64,000 nucleotides of DNA from Paraburkholderia fynbosensis (GTDB taxonomy: Bacteria > Pseudomonadota > Gammaproteobacteria > Burkholderiales > Burkholderiaceae): contig NZ_CADIKI010000018.1 in NCBI RefSeq assembly GCF_902859935.1, forward strand, positions 62,001 through 126,000, read 5' to 3'. Shown one piece after another: positions 25,939-34,826 of this stretch (position 1 is its first letter; every line of letters starts with the position of its first letter). The translations under genes were made by a program, and so were the position numbers. The notes below the pieces were generated by a model. The model made no database searches. It worked only from the letters and a program-made list of their open reading frames with translations, and had not been told where the DNA came from.

Positions 25939-27600
25939 TCACGAGTAGCTGCCGGTGAGCGAAAGCGCCGGGTTGCGCGCAGTTGCATCGCGCTGCTGTG
26001 GGCCCGCCGATTTCAGATCCGAATCGCGTTCGACGTCGACGGAAAACAGATTGACCGCGCTAAGCAGAGTCTGCGCTTGCCTGTTCAAAGCGTCCGCGGC
26101 AGCACCCGATTGCTGGACCAACGCAACATTCTGTTGCGTACCATGCTCCAGGCTCGCGATCATCTCCCGGACCTCGCCGATATGAAGCGTCTGTTGCTGA
26201 CACGCGTCGTGGATTTCGCTCATGATGCCCGTGACGCGCGCCGACGAATCAACGACCGCCGAGATCGTCGAGCCCGCGGCATCAACCTGGGTGGCGCCGT
26301 CTTTCACGCGAGCGTCGCTCGCTACGATCAGTTGCCGGACCTCCTTCGCCGCTTCTGCGCTACGTTGCGCGAGCAGCCTGACCTCGCCGGCCACCACGGC
26401 AAAACCGCGTCCCTGGCTACCGGCACGCGCGGCCTCGACCGCCGCATTCAGCGCGAGGATGTTGGTCTGGAACGCGATCCCGTCGATGACCGAGATGATC
26501 TCCGCGATGCGCGCCGACGACGCCCTTATCCCATGCATCGTCTCCACTACCCGGCCGACTGCCATGCCCCCTTGCCCAGCCGTTTCCGAGGCGTGCCTGG
26601 CAAGCTCGTCCGCGTGCCCCGCGTTCGCAGTGTTGGTGGCCACGCTCGCATCGAACTCCTTGAGCGCGCCGGTGGCCTGCTCGAGCGCGCTGGCCTGGAG
26701 CTCGGTGCGCGCGCCAAGATCGGCATTGCCGGCGGCAATCGCGTGACTCATGCCGGCGACTGCATCGGCGCCATCGCGCACCTGTCCCACGATGTCTGCG
26801 AGCGCTTCTCTCATCCGCACGACAGTCGCCATCACGCTGGCCGTATCGCCGGTGCGCAACCCGGCGCGCTGGGAAAGATCGCCGCGCCGGATCGCATCGG
26901 CGAACGCGATCAGCTCACGCGGCTCCGCGCCGAGCGAGCGGCCGATGTTGCGCACGACAAGCACCGCAACGCCAACACCGATCACGCACGCAAGTCCGGT
27001 TAGCGCAAGCATCATCCAGCGGAAATCGACGCTTATCTGGCGTGCCTCGGCACCGCCCTGCCGGTTCAGCGCTTCCTGAAAGTCGATCAACTGGTTGATT
27101 GCCGCGAGCCACTCGACCAGCGCGGGGCGCGCTTGCTGAAGCAGCACGGTGCGCGCCCCTTCGGTGTCGCCGGAGGTTTGCCGTGCAATCACCTCGTCGA
27201 TAAACGGCGTGGCCTTGTTGCCCGCATCGATCACGCGCGAATAGATAACGCGCTCGGCTGGGCTGATGTCGGTGCGCTGCGCGTAGACGGCGGCAAGCGG
27301 CTTCGCCGCCTCGTCATAATCCGCGGCGAGTTGCCGGATATGCGCGACGACGGCCGGCAGCTCTTCATGCGATACGAGAGTGACATCGCGCACGGCGATT
27401 GACCGGTCATGGACGCTGCCGCGGAAGTTGATGGCGTACCGTTCTTTGACGCCGTTGACGTCGATGATCTGATCGAGTCGTTGCCGCACGGACTCGACGC
27501 GCGTGATGGCGATGACTGTCAGCGCAACGAGAGCGACGAGGACAATGCCGAAGCCGGCAACCAACTGGGTGCGGACACGCAAACCCGCCGTAGTCCTCAT
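25939..27600 (-). CDS. Methyl-accepting chemotaxis protein
   Basis: 553-residue transmembrane chemoreceptor. An N-terminal helix (VAGFGIVLVALVALTVIAI, about residues 14-32) is followed by a roughly 160-residue four-helix-bundle periplasmic sensor. A second helix (MMLALTGLACVIGVGVAVLVV) leads to a HAMP domain (GAEPRELIAFADAIRRGDLS) and the signalling domain with the conserved hairpin GIAFQTNILALNAAVEAARAG. It ends without the CheR/CheB pentapeptide. AGGTGA precedes the ATG. The ligand is unknown; orphan receptors of this kind often respond to amino or organic acids. Confidence 0.93.
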   Translation of the reverse strand: MRTTAGLRVRTQLVAGFGIVLVALVALTVIAITRVESVRQRLDQIIDVNGVKERYAINFRGSVHDRSIAVRDVTLVSHEELPAVVAHIRQLAADYDEAAKPLAAVYAQRTDISPAERVIYSRVIDAGNKATPFIDEVIARQTSGDTEGARTVLLQQARPALVEWLAAINQLIDFQEALNRQGGAEARQISVDFRWMMLALTGLACVIGVGVAVLVVRNIGRSLGAEPRELIAFADAIRRGDLSQRAGLRTGDTASVMATVVRMREALADIVGQVRDGADAVAGMSHAIAAGNADLGARTELQASALEQATGALKEFDASVATNTANAGHADELARHASETAGQGGMAVGRVVETMHGIRASSARIAEIISVIDGIAFQTNILALNAAVEAARAGSQGRGFAVVAGEVRLLAQRSAEAAKEVRQLIVASDARVKDGATQVDAAGSTISAVVDSSARVTGIMSEIHDACQQQTLHIGEVREMIASLEHGTQQNVALVQQSGAAADALNRQAQTLLSAVNLFSVDVERDSDLKSAGPQQRDATARNPALSLTGSYS

Positions 27601-28001
27601 GGATTCACCTTTTTCGTGAGAGATGCATTATTTCTTGCGCGTGTCTCGTCTGTTTCGAAGACGACGGCCGCGGACAGCGTGCTATGACTCGCGGCCTGAC
27701 ATAGCGGCCGAAACGCCACCAGGACGCGCGATGGCATTGTGCCGAGGCGCAGGCCGTTCGGGAAATTGGTTTGCCTCATGGCGACGATTGCGAACAGTTA
27801 TGACGCAGCCGCCATGCGCAAAGCCAAACACAGCTCGAACGGGAGACGGCGCAGACACAATGAACAGCCCCCTAGGGCCCTGCACGGCAATGCAGCCCAA
27901 TTTCGCCGGATTATATCGTCGCTTGACGATTTGCGCTGGAGACGACATAGACGGTCGCAGCGATAATACCGGCGAACCACCCCGCGCCGACTCGCAATGC
28001 G
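27601..28001. other. Intergenic stretch with a TTGACGA palindrome
   Basis: About 400 bases upstream of the chemoreceptor gene and downstream of tetR. No gene is supported. At 27916-27929 lies TCGTCGCTTGACGA, a near palindrome that differs by two central bases from the perfect TCGTCAATTGACGA at 43305-43318. It could be an operator for the chemoreceptor promoter. Confidence 0.45.
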
Positions 28002-28694
28002 TTACAGCGCAGGCAGCAGGCTCGGCAGGCTCGTCAGGAAGGCGCGCACGTGCATGGCAATCACCGCTTCGGCGGGCGTGCTGTTTTCGTTCGAATAGAT
28101 GCGGCGGCGAATCGCCAGATGAGACACGGCGCCATGTAACAGCCACCCCACTTCGCCCAGTTGAGCCGGGTCGACAGGCATGCGTAGACCCAGTTCATGC
28201 GCGGTCTCAGTGACGATGATTTCGAGCGCATGGCTGACGATCGCGTTCGTATAGGCCGGCGCCGTGCGCAGGCCCTCGAGCGACGAGTAAAGGAAAAGCC
28301 TCAGCCAGCGGCGCGTCAGGAGCGTGTCATAGTATTCGCGATAAAAGCGGTTGAGTCGGCTTTCAATCGGCACACTTCGGTCTTGCAACTGAACAAACCA
28401 GATTGCGTCGAAGATTCCGACGACTTCCCGCTTGTAGACTTCGTCAATCAAAGCGGCCTTGCTCGGGAACAGGCTATATAACAAGCGTTGCGATACGCCG
28501 CAGGCTTGCGCGATGGCGCGGGTCTGCGCGCCCAGACCATGCTCCGCGAAGTACTCCGCGGCCTTCTCCAGCACGCGCGCCTGACGCTCTGCGCGCGGCA
28601 AACGCTGCTGCGCTTTTTTCATCGGGCGCTTCACCGCGACGCGCTCGGCGCCGGTTCCACGGTTCGGCTTCTCGATAGTCCCTTTATTCTTCAT
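28002..28694 (-). CDS. TetR-family transcriptional regulator
   Basis: 230 residues from the ATG at 28694, which has GGGAG just upstream; longer open frames reach 28823 but lack a good ribosome site and would cross the operator. The N-terminal helix-turn-helix reads TRAIAQACGVSQRLLYSLFPSKAALIDEV, about residues 44-72, after a Lys/Arg-rich 25-residue tail. The C-terminal ligand pocket is divergent as usual. A palindrome at 28725-28737 overlies its promoter, indicating autorepression. A near copy of this box in front of the transporter/molybdenum-hydroxylase operons suggests further targets. Confidence 0.9.
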   Translation of the reverse strand: MKNKGTIEKPNRGTGAERVAVKRPMKKAQQRLPRAERQARVLEKAAEYFAEHGLGAQTRAIAQACGVSQRLLYSLFPSKAALIDEVYKREVVGIFDAIWFVQLQDRSVPIESRLNRFYREYYDTLLTRRWLRLFLYSSLEGLRTAPAYTNAIVSHALEIIVTETAHELGLRMPVDPAQLGEVGWLLHGAVSHLAIRRRIYSNENSTPAEAVIAMHVRAFLTSLPSLLPAL

Positions 28695-28722
28695 AACTCC
28701 CTGCGCTGTCGGATTATCGCTG

Positions 28723-28744
28723 ATGTCATCAGATGACGACTTAT
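28723..28744. promoter_or_regulatory. Candidate TetR operator at the tetR promoter
   Basis: Contains the perfect palindrome GTCATC-A-GATGAC (28725-28737) followed by GACTTAT. A -10-like GATAAT on the minus strand is at 28712-28717, so a repressor here would block the promoter. Nineteen of the 22 bases recur at 43408-43429 upstream of the MFS gene; the shared 3' half is TGACGACTTAT. Confidence 0.6.
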
Positions 28745-28848
28745 ATTTTTTCATACAAGTATACACGCAGGCAGCGTGACTGGAAGCCGGCGTGGCGGCG
28801 CCCATACTGGCCTGCCCAGCCAATGGCGGCCCGCCAGGAACGCTCTCT

Positions 28849-29157
28849 TTAGCAAGCCTGAAGCACGTTGATGACGCGGCTCACGAGCAACGGGCGCGTA
28901 TTGTGTCCATATTCGGCCATATGCGTTGAGGCCCCATGCGCCCTCAACGCTTCAGCGCTCTGCCAGCGCTCGATGACAGCGAACGTATCTTTGCCGAGCG
29001 GTGTCTGAAGCGTCCCGAACTCCGGTACGTCGATGACGGCCTCGTAGCTGATGCACCCCTCTTCGGCCAACACCGCTGGACGGTTCTGGTTGAAAAGTGC
29101 CAACACGGCCTCGCGTTGACCGGGCTGGGTAGTGATTGTGGCAATGACATGGATCAT
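28849..29157 (-). CDS. Antibiotic-biosynthesis-monooxygenase (ABM, YgiN-like) domain protein
   Basis: 102 residues, a single ferredoxin-like ABM domain: MIHVIATITTQPGQREAV at the start, then NRPAVLAEEGCISYEAVID with the usual EPGC-like turn as EEGC, and FAVIERWQSAEALRAH with the E-x-W motif. Homologues are quinol or small-aromatic monooxygenases that need no cofactor, or bind small phenolics. A GGAGAAG ribosome site lies close to the ATG. It lies upstream of tetR on the same strand with about 150 bases between, including the tetR operator, so it has its own promoter. Confidence 0.85.
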   Translation of the reverse strand: MIHVIATITTQPGQREAVLALFNQNRPAVLAEEGCISYEAVIDVPEFGTLQTPLGKDTFAVIERWQSAEALRAHGASTHMAEYGHNTRPLLVSRVINVLQAC

Positions 29158-29428
29158 CTGGGTACTTCTCCTTTCCTTTTTCGGCGCCGATCGCCGCGTG
29201 AAATCATAGCCGCGTTTACGTACGCTTGCCGATAGGTTCTCATCAAGTTAGAGCGCAACGCTCCTGCCTATCTGAACATGACACCGGCGTAATGAACAGG
29301 TCAGCCTCGCGTCACCCCATCTGCGGACAATACACGTTACTCACCGTTGCGGCGGTGGCGCGGCGACACCCGAGGCTCCATTCATCGCGTGTGAAGCTGA
29401 CTATATTTAACTTGACAGGTATTTCACC
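29158..29428. other. Divergent intergenic region
   Basis: 271 bases between the ABM gene and the DUF4148 gene. It should carry promoters for both; TATATTTAA at about 29401-29409 could be part of a -10 region for the DUF4148 gene. No other structure seen. Confidence 0.35.
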
Positions 29429-29749
29429 ATGAAGACTCTGATCTATGCAGCGTTGGTTGCCAACGCACTCGCCGTCCCGGCAGTCTCTTTCGCACAGGAC
29501 TCTACTGCCCCGCTGACGCGTGCCGAAGTGCGCGCCGACCTGGTGCAAATGGAACAGGCCGGGTATCGCCCGGGCCTCAAGGATCTGCACTATCCCACCG
29601 ATGTTCAGGCTGCGGAGGCACGTATCCATGCGCAGGATGCCACGACGCCGGGCAGCACGGCGGTCGGCGGAGTGTCGATGAACGGCTCATCGCAGTCGGG
29701 TGCGCCGTCGACGACCGCAGGGACTCACTCGATCTACTTTGGTCACTGA
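29429..29749 (+). CDS. DUF4148 family secreted protein
   Basis: 106 residues with a Sec signal peptide MKTLIYAALVANALAVPAVSFA, cleaved before QDST. The mature protein begins LTRAEVRADLVQMEQAGYRP, the DUF4148 signature widespread in Burkholderia and Paraburkholderia, and ends in a low-complexity Ser/Gly/Thr tail. Function unknown; the family is abundant in these genera, which supports the taxonomic reading. It stands alone. A hairpin CGGCCCC-TAGGTCC-GGGGCCG follows 22 bases after the stop at 29772-29792 and may end its transcript. Confidence 0.88.
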   Translation: MKTLIYAALVANALAVPAVSFAQDSTAPLTRAEVRADLVQMEQAGYRPGLKDLHYPTDVQAAEARIHAQDATTPGSTAVGGVSMNGSSQSGAPSTTAGTHSIYFGH

Positions 29750-29771
29750 TGGTGTCGATCGGCACTGAATA

Positions 29772-29792
29772 CGGCCCCTAGGTCCGGGGCCG
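29772..29792 (+). terminator. Candidate hairpin terminator after the DUF4148 gene
   Basis: CGGCCCC and GGGGCCG form a 7-base G+C-only stem with a 7-base loop. There is no U-tract afterwards, so either Rho-assisted termination or only 3'-end stabilisation is possible. Confidence 0.45.
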
Positions 29793-30457
29793 CATCGCGT
29801 GGCTTGCGCAACGGCTGCCAGCGGTCGTTGGACGCATCGCGCTCGCCTGTTTTGTCACGGCCCTGGCGAAGCCCCATTTGAACCCCGCGTTGCTGCGGCT
29901 CAACGCTTTGAAGGCACGCTGTCAGCATTCTTCTTCACACCTTCGTGCGCATGTCATTCGTGAATTGTCGCTTGACTGTGCCCTTAAGGCGATTTTCACG
30001 GAGGTGAGTGACGATCGTTCTGAACGATGTGCGTCATAACGCGATGACCTCGTCTTCAGAATGGAGTCAATCTTTTGAATGCCGTCTGAAAGGAGGCACG
30101 AGAACCCTTAATGGCCTCTCAAACAATTGGTAATAAAAATCTCTAACGCTTTAATCTTCGTTGGAAATTACGCTAGTTCGCCTCCGCCTGAACCTTGCCG
30201 AGCATCATTCCATCCAGCATGGACAAGCTTTTCCCGATATGCGCAGGCAGAAAGAAATTGACTCGCCCGGCATTCAAACGTTGCCGGAATGCTATTTCGT
30301 GGTCTGCAGGAATCCGGAGCGTTGTGTACATTCGCACTCTGGTTGCGTTTGGGAACACCCGACATAGGTCACAAAGCAACCATCCTCGTTGCGAACATCT
30401 TCCTGCGCCAGATCTCTGCAAGATGCTCTTGCGTTTCCCCCAAGCCCTGGAATTCTC
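29793..30457. other. Long leader/intergenic region before the RND operon
   Basis: About 660 bases without a supportable gene. At 30014-30028 lies the perfect palindrome ATCGTTC-T-GAACGAT, suitable for a TetR- or MarR-type regulator of the efflux operon downstream. Small open frames near 30161-30470 have no coding character that I can support. The stretch 30110-30160 is A+T-rich and could contain the operon promoter. Confidence 0.4.
30014..30028. promoter_or_regulatory. Palindrome upstream of the first HAE RND operon
   Basis: ATCGTTC and GAACGAT arms around a single T, 430 bases before the RND start codon. No regulator gene is adjacent to this operon, so its binder, if any, is encoded elsewhere. 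Confidence 0.4.
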
Positions 30458-33400
30458 ATGCTCGGTCTAGTTCGTATCGCGCTCCGACGACCTTACACTT
30501 TCGTCGTTCTGGCAATCTTCATCCTCATCATCGGGCCACTGGCGGCGATGAAGACGCCCACCGACATTTTCCCCGATATCAGAATCCCGGTGATCAGCGT
30601 GGTGTGGCAATACACCGGGCTGCCGCCCGACCAGATGGTCGGCCGGATCACGTCGCCGTTCGAACGCACGCTGACTACCACCGTGAACGATGTGGAACAC
30701 ATCGAGGCGGAATCGGTCGCCGGTTTCGGGATCATCAAGATCTTCTTCCAGCCGGGCGTGAATATCAGCACGGCGAACGCGCAAGTAACCGCGGTCGCGC
30801 AGACTCAGTTGAGGCAGTTGCCCGCGGGCACTACGCCGCCGCTGATCCTCAATTACAACGCGTCGACCGTGCCAATCATCCAGTTGGCGCTGTCGGGCAA
30901 GGGACTGTCCGAGCAGAGGCTGGGCGACCTCGGTCTGAATGCGGTGCGTCCCGTTCTGACGACTGTCGCCGGTGCGTCGGTTCCCTACCCGTTCGGCGGC
31001 AAGACGCGCCAAGTGCAGATCGATATTGATCCTGCGGCACTGCAGGCGCGCGGTTTGTCCGCACAGGACGTCGCCAATGCGCTGGCGGGTCAGAACCTGA
31101 TCACGCCGGTCGGCACGGAAAAGATCGGCGACTACGAATACACGCTGCAACTCAACAATGCGCCGTCGGAAATCAAGGCCCTCGGCGATCTACCGGTCAA
31201 GGCCGCCAATGGCACGACGGTCACGATTCGTGACATTGCGAATGTTCGCGACGGCAGTCCGCCGCAAACCAATATCGTCCATGTGAACGGCCGGCGCTCG
31301 GTGCTGATGTCGGTACTCAAGAACGGCTCGGTTTCGACGCTCGGGATCATCTCCGGCATCAAGCAGCAAATCGCCAACGGGAAAGCGTCGTGGCCCGATA
31401 ACCTGAATGTCGAACCGATCGGCGACCAGTCGATCTTCGTGCGCGCAGCCATCACCGGTGTGGCACGTGAAGGCGTGATCGCGGCCGTGCTCACCAGCCT
31501 GATGATTCTGCTGTTCCTCGGCAGCTGGCGTTCGACGATCATCATCGCAACCTCGATCCCACTGGCCATTCTCGGCTCGATCGCCACGCTCTCCGCACTC
31601 TGCGAGACCTTGAACATCATGACGCTCGGCGGTCTCGCTTTAGCGGTGGGGATTCTTGTCGACGATGCGACCGTGACGATCGAGAACATCAACTGGCACC
31701 TCGAGCACGGCAAGGAGGTGGAGACCGCTATCCTCGATGGCGCCGCGCAGATCGTCACACCCGCATTCGTTTCCCTGCTGTGCATCTGCATCGTGTTCGT
31801 GCCGATGTTCTTCCTGAACGGCGTGGCGCGCTTCCTGTTCGTGCCGATGGCGGAGGCCGTCATTTTCGCGATGATCTCGTCGTTCATCCTCTCGAGAACC
31901 CTCGTGCCGACAATGGCCAAATACCTGCTGAAACCGCATGCGCAGGGTGGGCATGCGGATGAGGCGCAGCGTCCAGGTCCGCTCGGACGCTTCCAGCGGG
32001 GCTTCGAAGCGCGCTTTGAAAAGGTGCGTGGCGTGTATCACGGGTTACTCGAACTCGCGCTGAACCATCGGCGTCCGTTCGTCAGTTGCTTCCTCGGCTT
32101 CGTCGCGCTCTCGTTCGCCCTTGCGCCCTTGCTCGGCCGCGACTTCTTCCCGGCGGTCGATGCCGGGCAGATCCTGATGCATGTGCGCGCACCAGTCGGG
32201 GTTCGCGTCGAAAAGACCGCGCAGATATTCGCGAATGTCGAAGGCGCGATCCGCCAGATCATCCCGCCGTCCGACCTCGGTACGGTGGTCGACAATATGG
32301 GTCTGCCGGTCAGCGGCATCAATACCGCTTACAACAACACCGGGACGGTCGGTTCGCAGGACGGCGACATCCAGATTGCGCTGAACGAAGGACATCGTCC
32401 GACCGACGGGTATGTCCGCATGATGCGTGAAAGATTGCCGCGGGAATTCCCGGGGGTCACGTTCTCTTTCCCACCGGCGGACATCATCGGCCAGATCCTT
32501 AACTTCGGCTCGCCGGCGCCGATCGACCTGCAGATCCGCGGCAACAATCTGAACGCCGACTACGCGTATGCAGACCGTTTGCTGCGCGCGGTACGCGACG
32601 TGCCCGGCGTGGTCGATGCACGGATCGCGCAGTCGCACGGCAATCCCACCTTCAACGTCGATGTCGACCGCACGCGCGCACAGTTGCTCGGCATCACCGA
32701 GCGCGATGTGACGAACAGCATGGTGGTGAATCTCGCAGGTTCGAGCCAGGTGGCGCCCACGTACTGGCTGAACAACGCGAACGGCGTGTCGTATCCGATC
32801 GTGATGCAAACGCCGCAATACAGTCTCGATTCACTGGCAGCATTGCAAAATCTGCCGATCACCGCCAGCGGCGGAGGCACCGCCCAGATCCTCGGTGGTC
32901 TGGCAACCGTCGAGCGCACCACCAGCAGTGAAGTCGTCAGCCAATACAACATCCAGCCCATAGTCGAGATCTTCGCGACCACCCAGGACCGCGATCTCGG
33001 CGCGGTGTCGGCCGATATCCAGCGCATCGTGCACCAGAACGCCAGCACCTTGCCGAAGGGCTCGCGTGTTGCGCTGCTGGGGCAGGTGCAGACGATGAAC
33101 AGCGCCTTTGCCGGCATGTTGTTCGGCCTGCTTGGCGCAGTCGTGCTGATCTATCTGCTGATCGTCGTCAATTTCCAGTCGTGGGCCGATCCGTTCGTGA
33201 TCGTGAGCGCATTGCCGGCGGCATTGGCGGGCATCGTCTGGATGCTGTTCGCGACGCACACGACGCTCTCCGTACCCGCACTCACTGGCGCGATCATGTG
33301 CATGGGGGTGGCGACCGCCAATTCGATTCTGGTCGTCAGCTTCTGCCGCGAACGTCTTGCCGTCCATGGCGATCCGTTCAAGGCGGCGCTCGAAGCGGGC

Positions 33401-33649
33401 TTTACGCGCTTTCGCCCGGTGCTCATGACCGCGCTATCCATGATCATCGGCATGGCGCCGATGGCGCTCGCCCTCGGCGAAGGCGGTGAGCAAAACGCGC
33501 CGCTCGGCCGCGCCGTGATCGGCGGCTTGATGTTTGCCACCACGGCTTCGCTGTTCCTGGTCCCCGTCATCTTCTGTATCGTTCACGCGCGCCCCGGGCG
33601 CGCGGCGACCCCAGCATCCGTCCCGGGAGATCCCGCCTATGTCGTCTGA
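30458..33649 (+). CDS. RND efflux permease, HAE (drug/organic) type, copy 1
   Basis: 1063-residue inner-membrane antiporter. It starts LVRIALRRPYTFVVLAIF, with TPTDIFPDIRIPVISVVW after the first helix. The TM4 motif is GILVDDATVTIEN, with the two adjacent Asp of hydrophobe/amphiphile pumps rather than the metal pattern. The C-terminal half repeats the fold and holds GEGGEQNAPLGRAVIGG. The ATG at 30458 is chosen because the family begins there; an earlier start adds 23 unlike residues. Its stop overlaps the adaptor gene by 11 bases. Substrates unknown, probably aromatics or drugs. Clearly paralogous to the pump at 56579-59824. Confidence 0.92.
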   Translation: MLGLVRIALRRPYTFVVLAIFILIIGPLAAMKTPTDIFPDIRIPVISVVWQYTGLPPDQMVGRITSPFERTLTTTVNDVEHIEAESVAGFGIIKIFFQPGVNISTANAQVTAVAQTQLRQLPAGTTPPLILNYNASTVPIIQLALSGKGLSEQRLGDLGLNAVRPVLTTVAGASVPYPFGGKTRQVQIDIDPAALQARGLSAQDVANALAGQNLITPVGTEKIGDYEYTLQLNNAPSEIKALGDLPVKAANGTTVTIRDIANVRDGSPPQTNIVHVNGRRSVLMSVLKNGSVSTLGIISGIKQQIANGKASWPDNLNVEPIGDQSIFVRAAITGVAREGVIAAVLTSLMILLFLGSWRSTIIIATSIPLAILGSIATLSALCETLNIMTLGGLALAVGILVDDATVTIENINWHLEHGKEVETAILDGAAQIVTPAFVSLLCICIVFVPMFFLNGVARFLFVPMAEAVIFAMISSFILSRTLVPTMAKYLLKPHAQGGHADEAQRPGPLGRFQRGFEARFEKVRGVYHGLLELALNHRRPFVSCFLGFVALSFALAPLLGRDFFPAVDAGQILMHVRAPVGVRVEKTAQIFANVEGAIRQIIPPSDLGTVVDNMGLPVSGINTAYNNTGTVGSQDGDIQIALNEGHRPTDGYVRMMRERLPREFPGVTFSFPPADIIGQILNFGSPAPIDLQIRGNNLNADYAYADRLLRAVRDVPGVVDARIAQSHGNPTFNVDVDRTRAQLLGITERDVTNSMVVNLAGSSQVAPTYWLNNANGVSYPIVMQTPQYSLDSLAALQNLPITASGGGTAQILGGLATVERTTSSEVVSQYNIQPIVEIFATTQDRDLGAVSADIQRIVHQNASTLPKGSRVALLGQVQTMNSAFAGMLFGLLGAVVLIYLLIVVNFQSWADPFVIVSALPAALAGIVWMLFATHTTLSVPALTGAIMCMGVATANSILVVSFCRERLAVHGDPFKAALEAGFTRFRPVLMTALSMIIGMAPMALALGEGGEQNAPLGRAVIGGLMFATTASLFLVPVIFCIVHARPGRAATPASVPGDPAYVV

Positions 33650-34826
33650 ATCCGCTTTCCCCACTAACACGCCATCGCGCCGTCCGCTTCGGGTTGCGGG
33701 CGTGATCGGCCTGCTGGTCGCCTTAGGCATCGTCGTTGGCGGTGTCGCGCTGCGAGCCGTCGACGCCCGCAAGCTGAAAACCTGGACGGAGGCTCAGGCC
33801 ATACCGACAGTCAATCTGATCCAGCCCATGCGCGATCCCAACGGTCCTTCACTGCAACTGCCCGGCCGGCTCGAAGCGTTTACACGGGCGCCGATTTTCG
33901 CGCAGGTCAGCGGCTATCTGAAATCATGGAACGTCGATATTGGCGCGCCGGTCAAGGCGGGTCAGGTGCTCGCCGAAATCGAAACACCCGAGCTCGATCA
34001 GCAGCTCCTTCAGGCACGCGCCGATCTGCAGAGTGCGCAGGCGAATGCCGTCGTAGCGGGTACGACGGCGAAGCGCTGGGAGGCGCTAAGCGGCACCGAT
34101 TCCGTGGCCCAGCAGGACGTCGACCAACGCATTGCCGATTACACCGCGAAGGAGGCGATCGTGGCGGCCGCGAAGGCCAACGTCGATCGCCTCGTCGCGA
34201 CGAAGGCCTTCGCGCGGATCGTCGCGCCGTTCGACGGCATGGTAACCGCGCGCGACACCGACGTTGGCGCGCTGGTGAACGCGGGTAGCGGCGGCGTCGG
34301 CCAGGAGCTGTTCGCGGTCTCCGAGGTCAAGCAGTTGCGTGTGTATGTTCAGGTACCGCAGAACTACGCTCCGGCGATCCACGATGGCACGACCGCGACC
34401 TTGACCGTTCCCGAGTACGCCGACCAGCAGTTCACCGCGCGCGTGATTGCAGCGGCAGACTCCGTCAATTCGAGTTCGGGGACGACGCTCGTTCAGTTGC
34501 TGGTCGACAATGCCAACGGCAAGCTGCTGCCTGGCGGTTTCGCCAGCCTGAAATTCACGTTGCCCGCGTCCGCCGATTCACTTCGGGTGCCGGCTAGCGC
34601 GCTCGTGTTCGATAGCCGCGGCGTCGTGGTCGCCACGCTCGGTGCGAACGGTCACGTACTGTTCAAGCAGGTGAAGATCGACCGCGATCTGGGCGACTCG
34701 GTGGAGATCGGCTCGGGACTCGCCGCCAGCGATCGCGTGATCGATACGCCGCCCGACGGACTCGCCGACGGCGACGGCGTGCAGGTTGCGCCGGCCACTG
34801 ACAGGAAGGCGGCCGCACATGGTTAA
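33639..34826 (+). CDS. RND periplasmic adaptor, copy 1
   Basis: 395 residues from the ATG at 33639, which lies inside the end of the permease gene. N-terminal membrane anchor (VAGVIGLLVALGIVVGGVAL), then lipoyl half ARTSGYL-like FAQVSGYLKSWNVDIGAPVKAGQVL, a coiled coil, the second lipoyl half (IVAPFDGMVTARDTDVGALV), and the beta-barrel with VPQNYAPAI. It joins the permease to the outer-membrane channel. Translational coupling on both sides (11-base and 8-base overlaps) fixes it as the middle gene of a three-gene pump. Confidence 0.92.
   Translation: MSSESAFPTNTPSRRPLRVAGVIGLLVALGIVVGGVALRAVDARKLKTWTEAQAIPTVNLIQPMRDPNGPSLQLPGRLEAFTRAPIFAQVSGYLKSWNVDIGAPVKAGQVLAEIETPELDQQLLQARADLQSAQANAVVAGTTAKRWEALSGTDSVAQQDVDQRIADYTAKEAIVAAAKANVDRLVATKAFARIVAPFDGMVTARDTDVGALVNAGSGGVGQELFAVSEVKQLRVYVQVPQNYAPAIHDGTTATLTVPEYADQQFTARVIAAADSVNSSSGTTLVQLLVDNANGKLLPGGFASLKFTLPASADSLRVPASALVFDSRGVVVATLGANGHVLFKQVKIDRDLGDSVEIGSGLAASDRVIDTPPDGLADGDGVQVAPATDRKAAAHG

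Noticed and set aside
30161..30470. Several short open frames before the first HAE pump
   Set aside because: Overlapping on both strands, none with a ribosome site or recognisable product.
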